Assembly: GCA_024233875.1 (NCBI GenBank)
Contig: JACKPB010000004.1
Span: 1-64,000 of the forward strand
Direction: 5' to 3'
Source of the DNA: Leptospiraceae bacterium
Lineage (GTDB): Bacteria > Spirochaetota > Leptospiria > Leptospirales > Leptospiraceae
DNA length: 64,000 nt
A program made the translations under genes and the position numbers. The notes beneath the pieces are model-generated. The model worked only from the letters and a program-made list of their open reading frames with translations. It was not told the DNA's origin and did no database searches. This document shows positions 18,673-27,827 of this stretch, piece by piece (the first letter of the stretch is position 1; each line of letters starts with the position of its first letter).

Positions 18673-19686
18673 ATGAAAGTATCGATTTTGGGTGCGGGAG
18701 GATTGACGGGAAGAGAGCTGATCTCTTATTTGAAAAATCATCCCAATTTTGAGTTGGTTCACATCACGAGCAACAAAACAAAAGGGAAGGCTCTTTCAGA
18801 AGTATTTCCCGAGTTGGGTTGGGACGACTCCCGACTCAAGTTTTCAGATCACAGCGATCCCATTCCCACCGGTTCCCTGGTTGTCTTAGCAGTTCCAAAT
18901 GAGGTCGCTCTGGAGACAGCTCCTGTGCTTCTGGAAAAAGGTCACAAGGTGATCGACATTTCCGGTGCCTTCCGACTTCACAATAAAGAAGAATTTGAGT
19001 TCCATTACGGGATAAAGCACACAGCATTTGAATACATGGATCGGGTCCAATTTGGATCTCCGGAACTCTTCAGGGAGAAATTGAAGAAAGCTGATTTCGT
19101 TTCCAATCCCGGTTGCTATTCCAGCTCAGTATTTTTGCCCTTATACTTTTTGGGTGATCTCAGAAAAGAGATTCAGAGCCCTGTGGTGGTCTCAGCGGCT
19201 TCCGGAGTGAGCGGGGCGGGAGGAAGGACCGAAGAAATCGGTTTTACTTTTACTAATACTTACGAAAATTTTCGGGCATACAAAGTCCTCTCCCATCAGC
19301 ACACACCGGAAATGATAGAATATGGATTCTGGAATTCTCCCCTTCATGATTTGGTCTTCACCCCCCATCTTCTACCCGTGTACAGAGGGATTCTTTCTAC
19401 AATCTTTGTGAATTTTCAAAGGGAAGTACCGGTTTCAGAACTAGAAAATGTATTTCAAAAAACTTCCTCTGAGCCATTTATCAGAAAGAAGCCAAAACCG
19501 GAAGACATAGAGTTGAAATATGTTCAAAACTCTAACTATCTGGATTTCTCCTATCGGATCAAGGGGAAACAGATGATCCTTACCAGCTCACTGGACAACC
19601 TCGGAAAGGGTGCTGCTGGAGGTGCGCTTCAAAATATGAATTTAATGTGTGGTTTTAAGGAGACAGAAGGTTTACTTCGGTTATAA
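18673..19686 (+). CDS. argC: N-acetyl-gamma-glutamyl-phosphate reductase
   Basis: A 337-residue protein with an N-terminal NADP-binding fold (LGAGGLTGRELISYL) and the ArgC catalytic Cys in VSNPGCYSSSVFLPL. The later SGVSGAGG and HQHTPEM motifs are also typical. It reduces N-acetylglutamyl phosphate to the semialdehyde, the third step of arginine synthesis. No other arg gene is nearby. A nucleoside-hydrolase-like gene starts three bases after its stop, so argC may lead a transcript that continues through the next two genes. Confidence 0.95.
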   Translation: MKVSILGAGGLTGRELISYLKNHPNFELVHITSNKTKGKALSEVFPELGWDDSRLKFSDHSDPIPTGSLVVLAVPNEVALETAPVLLEKGHKVIDISGAFRLHNKEEFEFHYGIKHTAFEYMDRVQFGSPELFREKLKKADFVSNPGCYSSSVFLPLYFLGDLRKEIQSPVVVSAASGVSGAGGRTEEIGFTFTNTYENFRAYKVLSHQHTPEMIEYGFWNSPLHDLVFTPHLLPVYRGILSTIFVNFQREVPVSELENVFQKTSSEPFIRKKPKPEDIELKYVQNSNYLDFSYRIKGKQMILTSSLDNLGKGAAGGALQNMNLMCGFKETEGLLRL

Positions 19687-19688
19687 AA

Positions 19689-20327
19689 TTGAGAGATTGG
19701 AATTCAATTTTATTTTGCGGATCCTTTGATGGAGAGACAGATCTCATTCAAAAAGTCAGAGGATTGAACGTCTATAATGTTGGAATTGGATTTCATGATT
19801 CACTTTATAATCTTCAGAGGTTCCTTCTAAAGAATCCGGATCGATACAAATCTATAGTTTTCTTAGGTTCTGCAGGCAGTTACGACCAAAATGTATTTCA
19901 AATAGGAGACATTGTGTACTCCTATAAATTTTTAAATAAAGATATTGCAGAGATCAAAAACTTTGCGAAAGTTCCCGATGTAATTACCAAGCACATTATT
20001 TCCATTCCGGACAATGTTTCTCTTTCGATGGTTCAAAAGCTTCAATACAAGGAAGCCATCACAAACTCTATGAACTATGTTACTCTAATAGATCTCACTA
20101 AAGAAGAAAAACTCGAACATTTATTTGATGTCGGAGTTGAGAACATGGAAGCTTTTTCGATTGCGTATATAGCGAATCGCTTATCTCTATCCTTTATAGC
20201 TATTTATTTTATCACAAATATTGTCGGCACACAGGGTAGTATTGATTGGGCTGGAAATTGGAGAGCAGGCTCCAATCGACTTCAGGGACAGATCATTGAA
20301 TATATGAATAAAAAGAGTAAAAAGTAA
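19689..20327 (+). CDS. Phosphorylase-superfamily nucleosidase, possible futalosine hydrolase
   Basis: A 212-residue protein of the PNP/MTA-nucleosidase superfamily. FLGSAGSYDQNVFQIGDIV is the conserved Gly-rich segment with the following IGDIV, and GVENMEAFSIAYIANRL carries the ribose-binding Met-Glu pair. The catalytic strand reads FITNIVG, with Asn where MTA nucleosidase has Asp; Asn here followed by VG is what I recall for futalosine hydrolase (ISN-x-VG) and also for trimeric PNP. Since mqnA is nearby at 28482-29231, futalosine hydrolase (MqnB) is the best guess. The start appears to be a TTG three bases after the argC stop. Its TAA overlaps the ATG of the next gene, a degenerate hybrid kinase, so translation is probably coupled. 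Confidence 0.65.
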   Translation: MRDWNSILFCGSFDGETDLIQKVRGLNVYNVGIGFHDSLYNLQRFLLKNPDRYKSIVFLGSAGSYDQNVFQIGDIVYSYKFLNKDIAEIKNFAKVPDVITKHIISIPDNVSLSMVQKLQYKEAITNSMNYVTLIDLTKEEKLEHLFDVGVENMEAFSIAYIANRLSLSFIAIYFITNIVGTQGSIDWAGNWRAGSNRLQGQIIEYMNKKSKK

Positions 20328-22687
20328 TGAATTTCGAAGCTCAGGAGCCGATTCAATTCCCTTATCAGGATACAATTGAAAGATCAAATCCTATTGTTTT
20401 CAATCTGGATATGAATCTCAAGCTTGAATCCTATAATAATGAGTTTGATAAGTTCTTTTCTTCCCAGTTGCAGTCCTTAGATTCTTCCGGGGATATATTT
20501 AAGTTTTTTGATTCAAGAGACAAAGAATTCTGGTACAATAAATACAATAATGCCCTCATGGGGCTTCCTGACAAATTTCAAAAGATATTCTCCAATGGTC
20601 AGATCTTTCAAATCTACTTGTCTCCTATTCATCGGGATCATAGGATAGTAGGGATAAATTCATTTTTTGAGGACATAACAAGAAATGATAAGGTCTTTAA
20701 GATTAGAAAGGAATTTGAAAGTTTTCTGCTTCACATCCAAAAAATTCAGGATTTCAATTCTCTCTGGAATCGCCTGGAGAGTTTTTTTTATAGATACTTT
20801 CAAAATTCCATTTCACTTATTTTTAGTTTCAATCCGGACTTCAATAACTTCACTCTGACCAATGAAATCCTGGACTATCTTAGTTATGGAATCGTTGAGA
20901 GTGATTCTCCGACGGGAAAATACAAAATCAGAGTTCACAATCAATTTCTGGAGAATTTTTCTGAATACCAGATTTTTGATTTTCAGGATGATTATTTTTC
21001 CATCAATCAGGGCGAAAAACATTTCTCCGACCTCATCAGCGGATATTCTAATTTTAAGACGAAAAAGTTTTCTTTTCTGAGTGATGGAAATAAGTTAAAA
21101 TATCTACATATATTTTTTCTGTCCAACGAATTGGAAGAGTTCGAGTTGAGATATTTGGAATTGCTTCATGAGATTATGCACGGTCAAATCAATCGGATAT
21201 CCAAATACAACTCCCTGAGTAGAGATATAAATCTTTTTCAGAATAAGATCAATACCAAAGAGATTCTGATTACAGGACTTTGCAATGAAGTGAGAACTCC
21301 ATTGAATGCTGTGATTGGATTTGCTAAAATTGTTAAAGATGTAATCGTTGAAGAGACAGCTAAAGACTACATCGATACGATTCAGGTTACCAGTCAGAAA
21401 CTACTCCGTTTGATATCTGATATTTCGGATCTATCCCGAATCGAGTCCAATGAGCTGATCATTCAAAAAGATAAGGTTGTCCTGAAAGAGATTCTTGATG
21501 AGATCTATCATTCTTTCAAGTCCGAAGCCGAACGAAAAGGATTGGATTTCAAATGGAATCTCGGAGATAAGCTTCCTCTTATGGTAATCACTGATGATGT
21601 CCGATTCCGTCAGATCATCACAAATATCTTGGACTATTCATTTTCTAATACAGACGATGGTTATATCTCATTTTATATGACATCTACAAATGTGAATGAT
21701 AGTATGGAGTTGATCATTGAAATTCAGGATTCCGGAAAAGGGATTTCGGAAGAAAAATTATCACATATCTTTGATAATAATTACAAACTCCATGAGGATT
21801 TACTTAAATACAATGATTTGAGTCTCGGACTTACTCTGACAGGTAAATTAATTCGTCTCATGAATGGGAATTTGAATCTGAGTTCGAAGTCCGGAAAAGG
21901 ATCGCTGTTCACCATTACTTTGCATAATGTTGAAAGAGCTTATTCTGATGCTATTAAATCCGGAAAGTATGATATCGAAGTTAAAAAGATCAAGTTTGAA
22001 AATTGTAAAATTCTCATTGTGGACGATGTATCTCTCAATAGAAAGCTTATTAAGAAATATTTAAAATACTCTAATCTAATACTTTTCGAAGCTGAAGATG
22101 GGAAAATGGCTGTAGACCATACCCTCCTGAACAAACCGGATCTCATCCTTATGGATTTACGTATGCCGGTCATGGATGGTTATGAAGCAACCCGCGTTAT
22201 CAAACAAAACGAAAAATTAAAAAACATACCTATAGTTGCTCTTACTGCTTCCACACTTCATGAAGATATGAAGAATATTGAAGAAATCGGGTTTTCCGAT
22301 TATATTAAAAAACCGGCCAAACAATTTGAAATCTACACCTGCCTGATGAGGTTTTTACCTTTCATAATTGATGACAATCCTCTACTCAGATTCGACTCGA
22401 TTCTCTTAGATCCATCTGCAAAGGAGAGAATTCCCGAATTCTTAAGTATGAATGAAGACGAACTCAGGAAAGTAATTGTATATTTATTGGCGAATAAAGA
22501 TATAAATCTCCTGAGAAATTTCAATTTTCATCTCATTGATCTCGGCAAAGAGTTCCGAATTCCGATACTTATAGAAATCGGAAATGTCCTGGTTTCAGAA
22601 ATGAATGTTCTGGATTGGGAAAAAATTCACCTATCTTTGAAGCAGGTGAGTGAAGTGATTGAGCAGTTGAAAACTATCGTAGTTTAA
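20327..22687 (+). CDS. Degenerate hybrid histidine kinase (pseudokinase) with intact receiver
   Basis: A 786-residue protein: a PAS-like domain at about 15-115, a GAF-like or unassigned region to about 300, a HisKA/ATPase module at about 305-540, a receiver at about 560-680 and a C-terminal helical tail. In the HisKA motif the phospho-accepting His is replaced by Asn320 (GLCNEVRTPLNAVIG). In the N-box the second Asn is replaced by Tyr437 (NILDYSF). The G1 box DSGKGIS remains. The receiver keeps every key residue: VDDV, LMDLRMPVMDG, ALTAS and IKKP. It is therefore unlikely to phosphorylate itself in the usual way and may act as a phosphate acceptor or a scaffold for another kinase. Its ATG overlaps the stop of the nucleosidase gene by one base. 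Confidence 0.9.
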   Translation: MNFEAQEPIQFPYQDTIERSNPIVFNLDMNLKLESYNNEFDKFFSSQLQSLDSSGDIFKFFDSRDKEFWYNKYNNALMGLPDKFQKIFSNGQIFQIYLSPIHRDHRIVGINSFFEDITRNDKVFKIRKEFESFLLHIQKIQDFNSLWNRLESFFYRYFQNSISLIFSFNPDFNNFTLTNEILDYLSYGIVESDSPTGKYKIRVHNQFLENFSEYQIFDFQDDYFSINQGEKHFSDLISGYSNFKTKKFSFLSDGNKLKYLHIFFLSNELEEFELRYLELLHEIMHGQINRISKYNSLSRDINLFQNKINTKEILITGLCNEVRTPLNAVIGFAKIVKDVIVEETAKDYIDTIQVTSQKLLRLISDISDLSRIESNELIIQKDKVVLKEILDEIYHSFKSEAERKGLDFKWNLGDKLPLMVITDDVRFRQIITNILDYSFSNTDDGYISFYMTSTNVNDSMELIIEIQDSGKGISEEKLSHIFDNNYKLHEDLLKYNDLSLGLTLTGKLIRLMNGNLNLSSKSGKGSLFTITLHNVERAYSDAIKSGKYDIEVKKIKFENCKILIVDDVSLNRKLIKKYLKYSNLILFEAEDGKMAVDHTLLNKPDLILMDLRMPVMDGYEATRVIKQNEKLKNIPIVALTASTLHEDMKNIEEIGFSDYIKKPAKQFEIYTCLMRFLPFIIDDNPLLRFDSILLDPSAKERIPEFLSMNEDELRKVIVYLLANKDINLLRNFNFHLIDLGKEFRIPILIEIGNVLVSEMNVLDWEKIHLSLKQVSEVIEQLKTIVV

Positions 22688-22842
22688 TTCTCAGTTAGAT
22701 ACTGAAGATTCTTTTGACATAGTGTCTAAAAAAATCGCACGTCAACCAATTTAGCTTATAAAATAATCATTTATCATAAGAATTTCTTAGTTTTTTCGGG
22801 TACAAATATTGCTAACTCAGAATTAGAGGTAGGATTTTTGAA

Positions 22843-24660
22843 ATGATAGAATTGAAATATGGTACCAGAAAAGTAGTTTCATTTCGTGGAGCCAAGAAAG
22901 TTGTCGGAGGTCTTTCCGATAAAAACAAAATCCATGTTCTCCTATATATCAGCAAGGAGCTTGCTAACGTCGGCAGGGAAGAAGAGCTCTTTGGAACAGT
23001 CATGTTGCTCTGTAAAGAAATCTTTGAATGCAATAACGCAACTCTGAGATTGTATGACGGTGAATACCTGGTTCCGGTCAAATCCTTAATTGAAACAGAA
23101 CCCCCAAGAAGAAATCTTGTTCCCGGTGAAGGATTTTCGGGAACTTCTTTCTCTGAGAAGAAACCCTTATTGATCAGCACTCTGGCAAACTCATCTTATC
23201 TCGATGAGGATGAAAAGACCAGATGTGTGATCTGTGTTCCCATTCTTCATAAAGAGGAAACTATGGGAATCCTTTCTGTAGAAAGTGAGACGGAATATTT
23301 TTATAAAGAAGATGATTTGGAAATTCTGGAAGCTCTGGGTTCTCAACTAGCTCTTGCGCTCAACGGTGTTCGATTGATCGAAGGATTGATGACAGCAAGG
23401 GCAAGGGAAGCGGCAATATTGTCTCAGTTAGAATGGGATTTAAAAATGGGTAGGAATGTTCAGAATCAAATTTTGGAGGTGGATATTCCTCCCTGGAATG
23501 GTTTGTACTTCTCATCCTATTTTGCTCCTATGGTTGAGGTGAGTGGAGATTATTACGGTGTAGTCAAACAGGGAAATGTCATGACTGTTATCATTGCTGA
23601 CGTTTCCGGACATGGAATTCCGGCAGCTCTGGTGACTATGGGGATTCACTATCAATTCAATTTATTTGTATCACAAGGATTGGGTTTGACCGAGATTCTT
23701 GAGAACATGGGGGAGGCTCTGAAACCACAATTGCCCGAGTCTACCTATTTTACTGCTTTTATCCTCAGGTTCTATAGTGATTCTACTTACTCCTATGTGA
23801 ATGCTGGACATCAAAAGATCTCTCACTTTAAGTCAGGCGGAGAAATCGAAGATTTGGACACTCAGGGACTACCCCTCGGAATTTTGACTCTCAGGAAATC
23901 TGATTTTGAAGAGAAGCAGGGGCAGTTTTTACCCGGAGACTTCTTAATGGTATTTACGGATGGATTCACCGAGCAAAAAAATGAGGCCGGTGAAGAATTC
24001 GGAGCGGATAAACTTAAGAAAATATTTCTGCAAAAGCGCTTTGAGCTTCTGGAGAAGAATGGTAAGTCCTGGCCCAAGGATATCATCGGGCATATCGTTG
24101 AAGAATGGAAAAATTTTAAAGGAGAAAAACCAAATGGCGATGATTTGACCATGCTTTTGATTGAGTGCAATCAACAAATCACCGATGCACTTCCATTGAT
24201 TCGTGAGGCAAAATCAAAAGCCAGAATGAGAGAAACCCAAGAAGCCTTCGACCTGGCATTGCAAGCATACAAAATAGATCCATCTCTGAAAGAAAATTTG
24301 ATTCTTCTGGCGAAAATGTACTACAATGAAAAAATGTATACAGAGAGTGAAAAATACTTCGCAGAATACATAAAAACTTCCGGAGAGGACACAGCAATCA
24401 TCCACTATCTTCACGGGAAGACCTTTTTTCATTCACAAAGATATGCAGAAGCCAAAAGAGCCTTAAAAAAATCTCTCTCCTGTGATCATAGTTTTGCGAA
24501 ATCTTCTTTACTCCTTGCGAAATGCTACCTGAAAGAAAATGAAATGCCCAAAGCTATCAAGACTTTGAGGCAGGGAGTCAAGAGTTCTCCTATGGATGAC
24601 AAACTAGTACACTCACTCAGGAAGTTGGAAGATCTCGAGCTGGCAGTTGTCAACAGTTGA
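22843..24660 (+). CDS. GAF-domain PP2C (SpoIIE/RsbU-type) phosphatase with TPR tail
   Basis: A 605-residue cytoplasmic protein: a GAF domain at about 25-175 (ATLRLYDG, VPILHKEETMGILSVESE), a PP2C-type phosphatase domain at about 205-415 and four or so TPR-like helical repeats to the end. Metal-binding Asp residues are seen in IIADVSGHGIPAALV, VFTDGFTEQKN and NGDDLTML. Family members dephosphorylate anti-sigma-factor antagonists (partner switching); no STAS or anti-sigma gene lies nearby, so the target is elsewhere. A good ribosome site (GAGGTAGGA) precedes the ATG. The ammonium transporter gene follows at once. Confidence 0.93.
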   Translation: MIELKYGTRKVVSFRGAKKVVGGLSDKNKIHVLLYISKELANVGREEELFGTVMLLCKEIFECNNATLRLYDGEYLVPVKSLIETEPPRRNLVPGEGFSGTSFSEKKPLLISTLANSSYLDEDEKTRCVICVPILHKEETMGILSVESETEYFYKEDDLEILEALGSQLALALNGVRLIEGLMTARAREAAILSQLEWDLKMGRNVQNQILEVDIPPWNGLYFSSYFAPMVEVSGDYYGVVKQGNVMTVIIADVSGHGIPAALVTMGIHYQFNLFVSQGLGLTEILENMGEALKPQLPESTYFTAFILRFYSDSTYSYVNAGHQKISHFKSGGEIEDLDTQGLPLGILTLRKSDFEEKQGQFLPGDFLMVFTDGFTEQKNEAGEEFGADKLKKIFLQKRFELLEKNGKSWPKDIIGHIVEEWKNFKGEKPNGDDLTMLLIECNQQITDALPLIREAKSKARMRETQEAFDLALQAYKIDPSLKENLILLAKMYYNEKMYTESEKYFAEYIKTSGEDTAIIHYLHGKTFFHSQRYAEAKRALKKSLSCDHSFAKSSLLLAKCYLKENEMPKAIKTLRQGVKSSPMDDKLVHSLRKLEDLELAVVNS

Positions 24661-24743
24661 AAAAAGAACCGGTGTTGGATGCCATTCCCGAGGTGTATCG
24701 GGATGAGATTTTTGTGAGTAAGAAAAAATCTAAGGAGTCACTT

Positions 24744-26165
24744 ATGTATAGATATTTGTATCTAATTATAATCTTCCTGAATAGTTTTACCGGTATTTTT
24801 GCAGATGAATCCGGTGAGACTGTACCCATAGTTCCTCCCGAACTCTCAGTATCGGGATTGATCGAGGAAAATGCCAAACAGATTGCTCTGAAATCGGGAG
24901 AGATGGATTTGCTCTGGCTATTGATTGCTTCCTTTCTTGTGTTTTTTATGCAGGCAGGGTTTGCTCTCGTCGAAGCAGGGTTTACCAGAGAAAAAAACAC
25001 CGTCAATATTCTAATGAAAAACATAGCCGATTTCTCTATAGGATCAATTTCATTTTGGCTATTCGGCTTCAGTTTGATGTTCGGTCCTCAAATCATAGAA
25101 GGATTTGGAATCGGAAAAATTTTTGGTGAGGGAAACATGAGTCTTCCGGAATTTTTTGATTCCAATCAACTTCCTTCTCCCACCATGTATGGATTTTTCT
25201 TTTTTCAGACAGTCTTTGCCGCAACTGCAACTACGATCGCTTCGGGAGCAATGGCAGAGAGAACCAAGTTTATTAGTTATTTGTTTTACTCATTTCTCAT
25301 GACTTCTATCATTTATCCAATCTTTGGTAGCCTCGCCTGGAAAAGTCTTATGGGGGGAGCGGAAAAAGGTTATTTGGAAAATCTTGGGTTTATTGATTTT
25401 GCCGGCTCTACTGTAGTACATTCTATGGGAGCCTGGGCGGGATTGGCCGGTACTCTATTCTTAAAACCCCGGATGGATAGATACAGGGAAAACAAAGTCG
25501 AGCCGATTTTCGGTCACAATATGAGTCTTGCATCCTTGGGATTTTTCATCCTCTGGTTCGGTTGGTTTGGTTTCAATCCGGGAAGTACCGGCTCAACTTC
25601 AGGAGGAAGCTTTGCAATCATTGCTGTGACAACAAACCTTTCAGCAGTGGGTGGGATTATCGGAGCCATGTTGACATCCTGGATCATCTTCAAACTTCCC
25701 GATATTGGGATCACTCTGAATGGAGGATTGGCGGGATTGGTAGCTATCACTGCCGGTTGCAATAATCTATCTCCCGGGAGTTCAATCCTGGTTGGATTTG
25801 TAGCGGGAGTTCTTGTTGTTTTGGGAGTTTTGCTTTTTGATAGATTAAAGATTGATGATCCGGTTGGTGCGATTTCTGTCCACGGTCTGGCAGGAGCCTG
25901 GGGAACACTTGCAGTGGGTCTCTTTGCTAATCCGGCCTACGGGGGAGATCCTCTGATTCGCGGATTATTTTATGGAGGGGGAATGGGATTACTTTCCTCT
26001 CAAACCATTGGAGTTCTTGTGGCTCTGGTCTGGTCCTTCTCAGCCAGTTCGATGGTATTTCTCGGATTGAAATACACTATAGGATTGAGAGTAAGTGAAG
26101 ACGAAGAAATCTTAGGGTTGGACATTCTGGAACACGGGAATGAGGCCTATCCTATTTCAAAATAG
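24744..26165 (+). CDS. amtB: Ammonium transporter (Amt family)
   Basis: About 473 residues with a cleavable-looking signal segment (MYRYLYLIIIFLNSFTGIFA) and eleven membrane helices. The pore twin histidines are present in STVVHSMGAWAGL and ISVHGLAGAWGTL, and WFGWFGFNPGS is the Amt signature. It conducts ammonium across the inner membrane. No glnK gene accompanies it, which is unusual, although the regulator may be elsewhere. I chose the ATG at 24744 because AAGGAG lies at 24732-24737 and the signal peptide then begins the protein; an upstream TTG at 24657 overlapping the phosphatase stop would put a charged 29-residue tail before the signal peptide. Confidence 0.95.
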   Translation: MYRYLYLIIIFLNSFTGIFADESGETVPIVPPELSVSGLIEENAKQIALKSGEMDLLWLLIASFLVFFMQAGFALVEAGFTREKNTVNILMKNIADFSIGSISFWLFGFSLMFGPQIIEGFGIGKIFGEGNMSLPEFFDSNQLPSPTMYGFFFFQTVFAATATTIASGAMAERTKFISYLFYSFLMTSIIYPIFGSLAWKSLMGGAEKGYLENLGFIDFAGSTVVHSMGAWAGLAGTLFLKPRMDRYRENKVEPIFGHNMSLASLGFFILWFGWFGFNPGSTGSTSGGSFAIIAVTTNLSAVGGIIGAMLTSWIIFKLPDIGITLNGGLAGLVAITAGCNNLSPGSSILVGFVAGVLVVLGVLLFDRLKIDDPVGAISVHGLAGAWGTLAVGLFANPAYGGDPLIRGLFYGGGMGLLSSQTIGVLVALVWSFSASSMVFLGLKYTIGLRVSEDEEILGLDILEHGNEAYPISK

Positions 26166-26171
26166 TTTATC

Positions 26172-26192
26172 GATCCGGTGAAAAGCCGGATC
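26172..26192. terminator. Hairpin between convergent amtB and an unknown gene
   Basis: GATCCGG (26172-26178) and CCGGATC (26186-26192) form a 7-bp GC-rich stem with a 7-base loop between two convergent genes, touching the stop of the minus-strand gene. There is no long T run on the plus side, so efficiency as an intrinsic terminator is uncertain. Confidence 0.45.
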
Positions 26193-27024
26193 AGTACTTC
26201 TTATCCAGAAAGGATTGTAGTTCTTCAGCTATGTCATACAAGTTTTCAATGTCAGCCGGAGTAATTTCTGAATTACGAAACCTATGGATCTGGTTGTGAA
26301 TCCTCTGAAGATAGGAAAGAAAAATTTCTAAAAATTCCTTCTCTCTTGGATTCTCAGCCCTTTCAATTAATTTTTGAACAATCTTCGTACTCAATTCTGT
26401 GACATGGGGTTGCCGGAGGACTTCCAGTTGCTCTTTTGTAGAACTTTTTTTCATTCCGGCAGTCGCCATACGTAGGCCTTCTACCCAGGAGCCGAGTTCG
26501 ATGGCTACCGAGAGATCATCACGTCCTTTATTTCTGAGAGAGTTTTCCAGGGTGATTTCCAGTCCTGTGACTGCTTCCTGAATTTCATCCAAACCGGAGC
26601 CTTTGATGAAGGCTGTATCCAGATTCAAAACCGACAATCGAATTTCATCTTCAATATCCAGGGAATTGGCGAGTGCCAGTACATCATCTCTAGCTAATTT
26701 AGCATCTTCTAATTCTTTTGTAAAAAGGAAAACAACTCCATTGGAAGCTCTCATGCCCAACTGTATAGCTTTTTGATAGGGCAAATCATAATCGTGACCG
26801 GCTCCCAATCCACCCAGACCGGTCCAATCAAAACCGAGTTGATGGAGGAAGAGAAAACTATGAAGGGGGGAGGGGAGAACAAATTCTTTTCCATCGATAT
26901 GAAAACTACTAATATTGTTTTCCGGCTCTTCATTGAATCCGGATAGGTTGGTATAAAAATAAAATCCACCTATCAGGAAAGCAAATAGAACACTGATCAA
27001 AAATATATATTTCTTAAATTTCAT
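26191..27024 (-). CDS. Membrane-anchored protein of unknown function, helical domain
   Basis: A 277-residue protein with one N-terminal membrane helix (YIFLISVLFAFLIGGFYFY) that serves as signal anchor or uncleaved signal. The outer part is mainly helical and charged, with a Gly-rich loop (TGLGGLGAGHDYD) at about residue 70 and helices ending at the C-terminus. No family is recognised. Its ATG follows the stop of the upstream gene (27025-27675) with no spacer, so the two are translated as a pair and probably work together in the periplasm. Confidence 0.7.
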   Translation of the reverse strand: MKFKKYIFLISVLFAFLIGGFYFYTNLSGFNEEPENNISSFHIDGKEFVLPSPLHSFLFLHQLGFDWTGLGGLGAGHDYDLPYQKAIQLGMRASNGVVFLFTKELEDAKLARDDVLALANSLDIEDEIRLSVLNLDTAFIKGSGLDEIQEAVTGLEITLENSLRNKGRDDLSVAIELGSWVEGLRMATAGMKKSSTKEQLEVLRQPHVTELSTKIVQKLIERAENPREKEFLEIFLSYLQRIHNQIHRFRNSEITPADIENLYDIAEELQSFLDKKY

Positions 27025-27675
27025 TTATTTCACACAAGTCACGCCATGATCGACACTGTAGCATGGATTTCTTCCCGTGTCGGATGGAATGGGTTTTTCC
27101 CGCGGCATCCTTGTCGGGTCTTTGAATAGATTGCTTTCATCGGAATGATCGTAGTACACTTCTTTTAAATCAGGATCTTCTTTGGAAAGTTGAATGGTTT
27201 TGAAACCGTATAAAAAATCGATCGAAGCGGGAAGTTTGTCCTGAGACTCGATAAGAGTGATTTCAATCATATAAAAATAGGCTCTCTTGCTGAGAGTAGT
27301 GAAGAAATATGAATTGGAAATGTCTTCACCGAAGAAAAGGGTTCCCGAATTGTCATCTCTTGAATCCAGTGTATAGGCAAGTACTTTCATTTTTTGAACG
27401 GAATCATCTCCGGCGATTCCTATCGCTGTTCCTGAGAGATAGAAAGGGGGAGTGATGATGTAGCGAACGGACTCTCCCGGACTGATCTTAAATCGAATCC
27501 TACTCTTGGGTTCGAGAACATAACCTTCTTTTTTGAGTTTGGAAATGAGCTGGTCACGATTCTCATTGATCGTGAGTCTGGGATAAAGATTTCCTCCGTA
27601 CATTCCGGCAGTGATAAGACAGGCCAGAACAAGAGTTGATAAGAAAAATTGAGATACAATCCCTTTGGGTTTCAT
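27025..27675 (-). CDS. Exported protein of unknown function
   Basis: A 216-residue protein with an N-terminal hydrophobic segment (FFLSTLVLACLITAGMYGG) consistent with a signal peptide or anchor, followed by a mostly beta-rich periplasmic region. The C-terminus has two Cys residues in PCYSVDHGVTCV, which could form a disulfide. No family is recognised. It is the first gene of a two-gene unit with the membrane-anchored protein that follows directly. A divergent lipoprotein gene starts about 150 bases away. Confidence 0.65.
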   Translation of the reverse strand: MKPKGIVSQFFLSTLVLACLITAGMYGGNLYPRLTINENRDQLISKLKKEGYVLEPKSRIRFKISPGESVRYIITPPFYLSGTAIGIAGDDSVQKMKVLAYTLDSRDDNSGTLFFGEDISNSYFFTTLSKRAYFYMIEITLIESQDKLPASIDFLYGFKTIQLSKEDPDLKEVYYDHSDESNLFKDPTRMPREKPIPSDTGRNPCYSVDHGVTCVK

Positions 27676-27827
27676 AGTGAATGTCCGATTTCATAATACC
27701 ATTTGGAAAGCAAGGGTCAAGTAATTTAAAAATTTGAAATTTTCTGGTAGGGAATTTTAAAAGATAAGAAAAAATGGTAATTAAAAACCGCAGGCAAACC
27801 GGGGTCGGTAGTCTGAAAGGAGGAGGT

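Noticed and set aside
19689..20327. Loss of the catalytic Asp as a sign of a dead nucleosidase
   Set aside because: Asn at this position is normal in trimeric PNP and fits the futalosine hydrolase pattern as I recall it.
24657..24743. Upstream TTG start of the ammonium transporter overlapping the phosphatase stop
   Set aside because: It would put a charged tail before the signal peptide, and a strong AAGGAG site points to the ATG at 24744.
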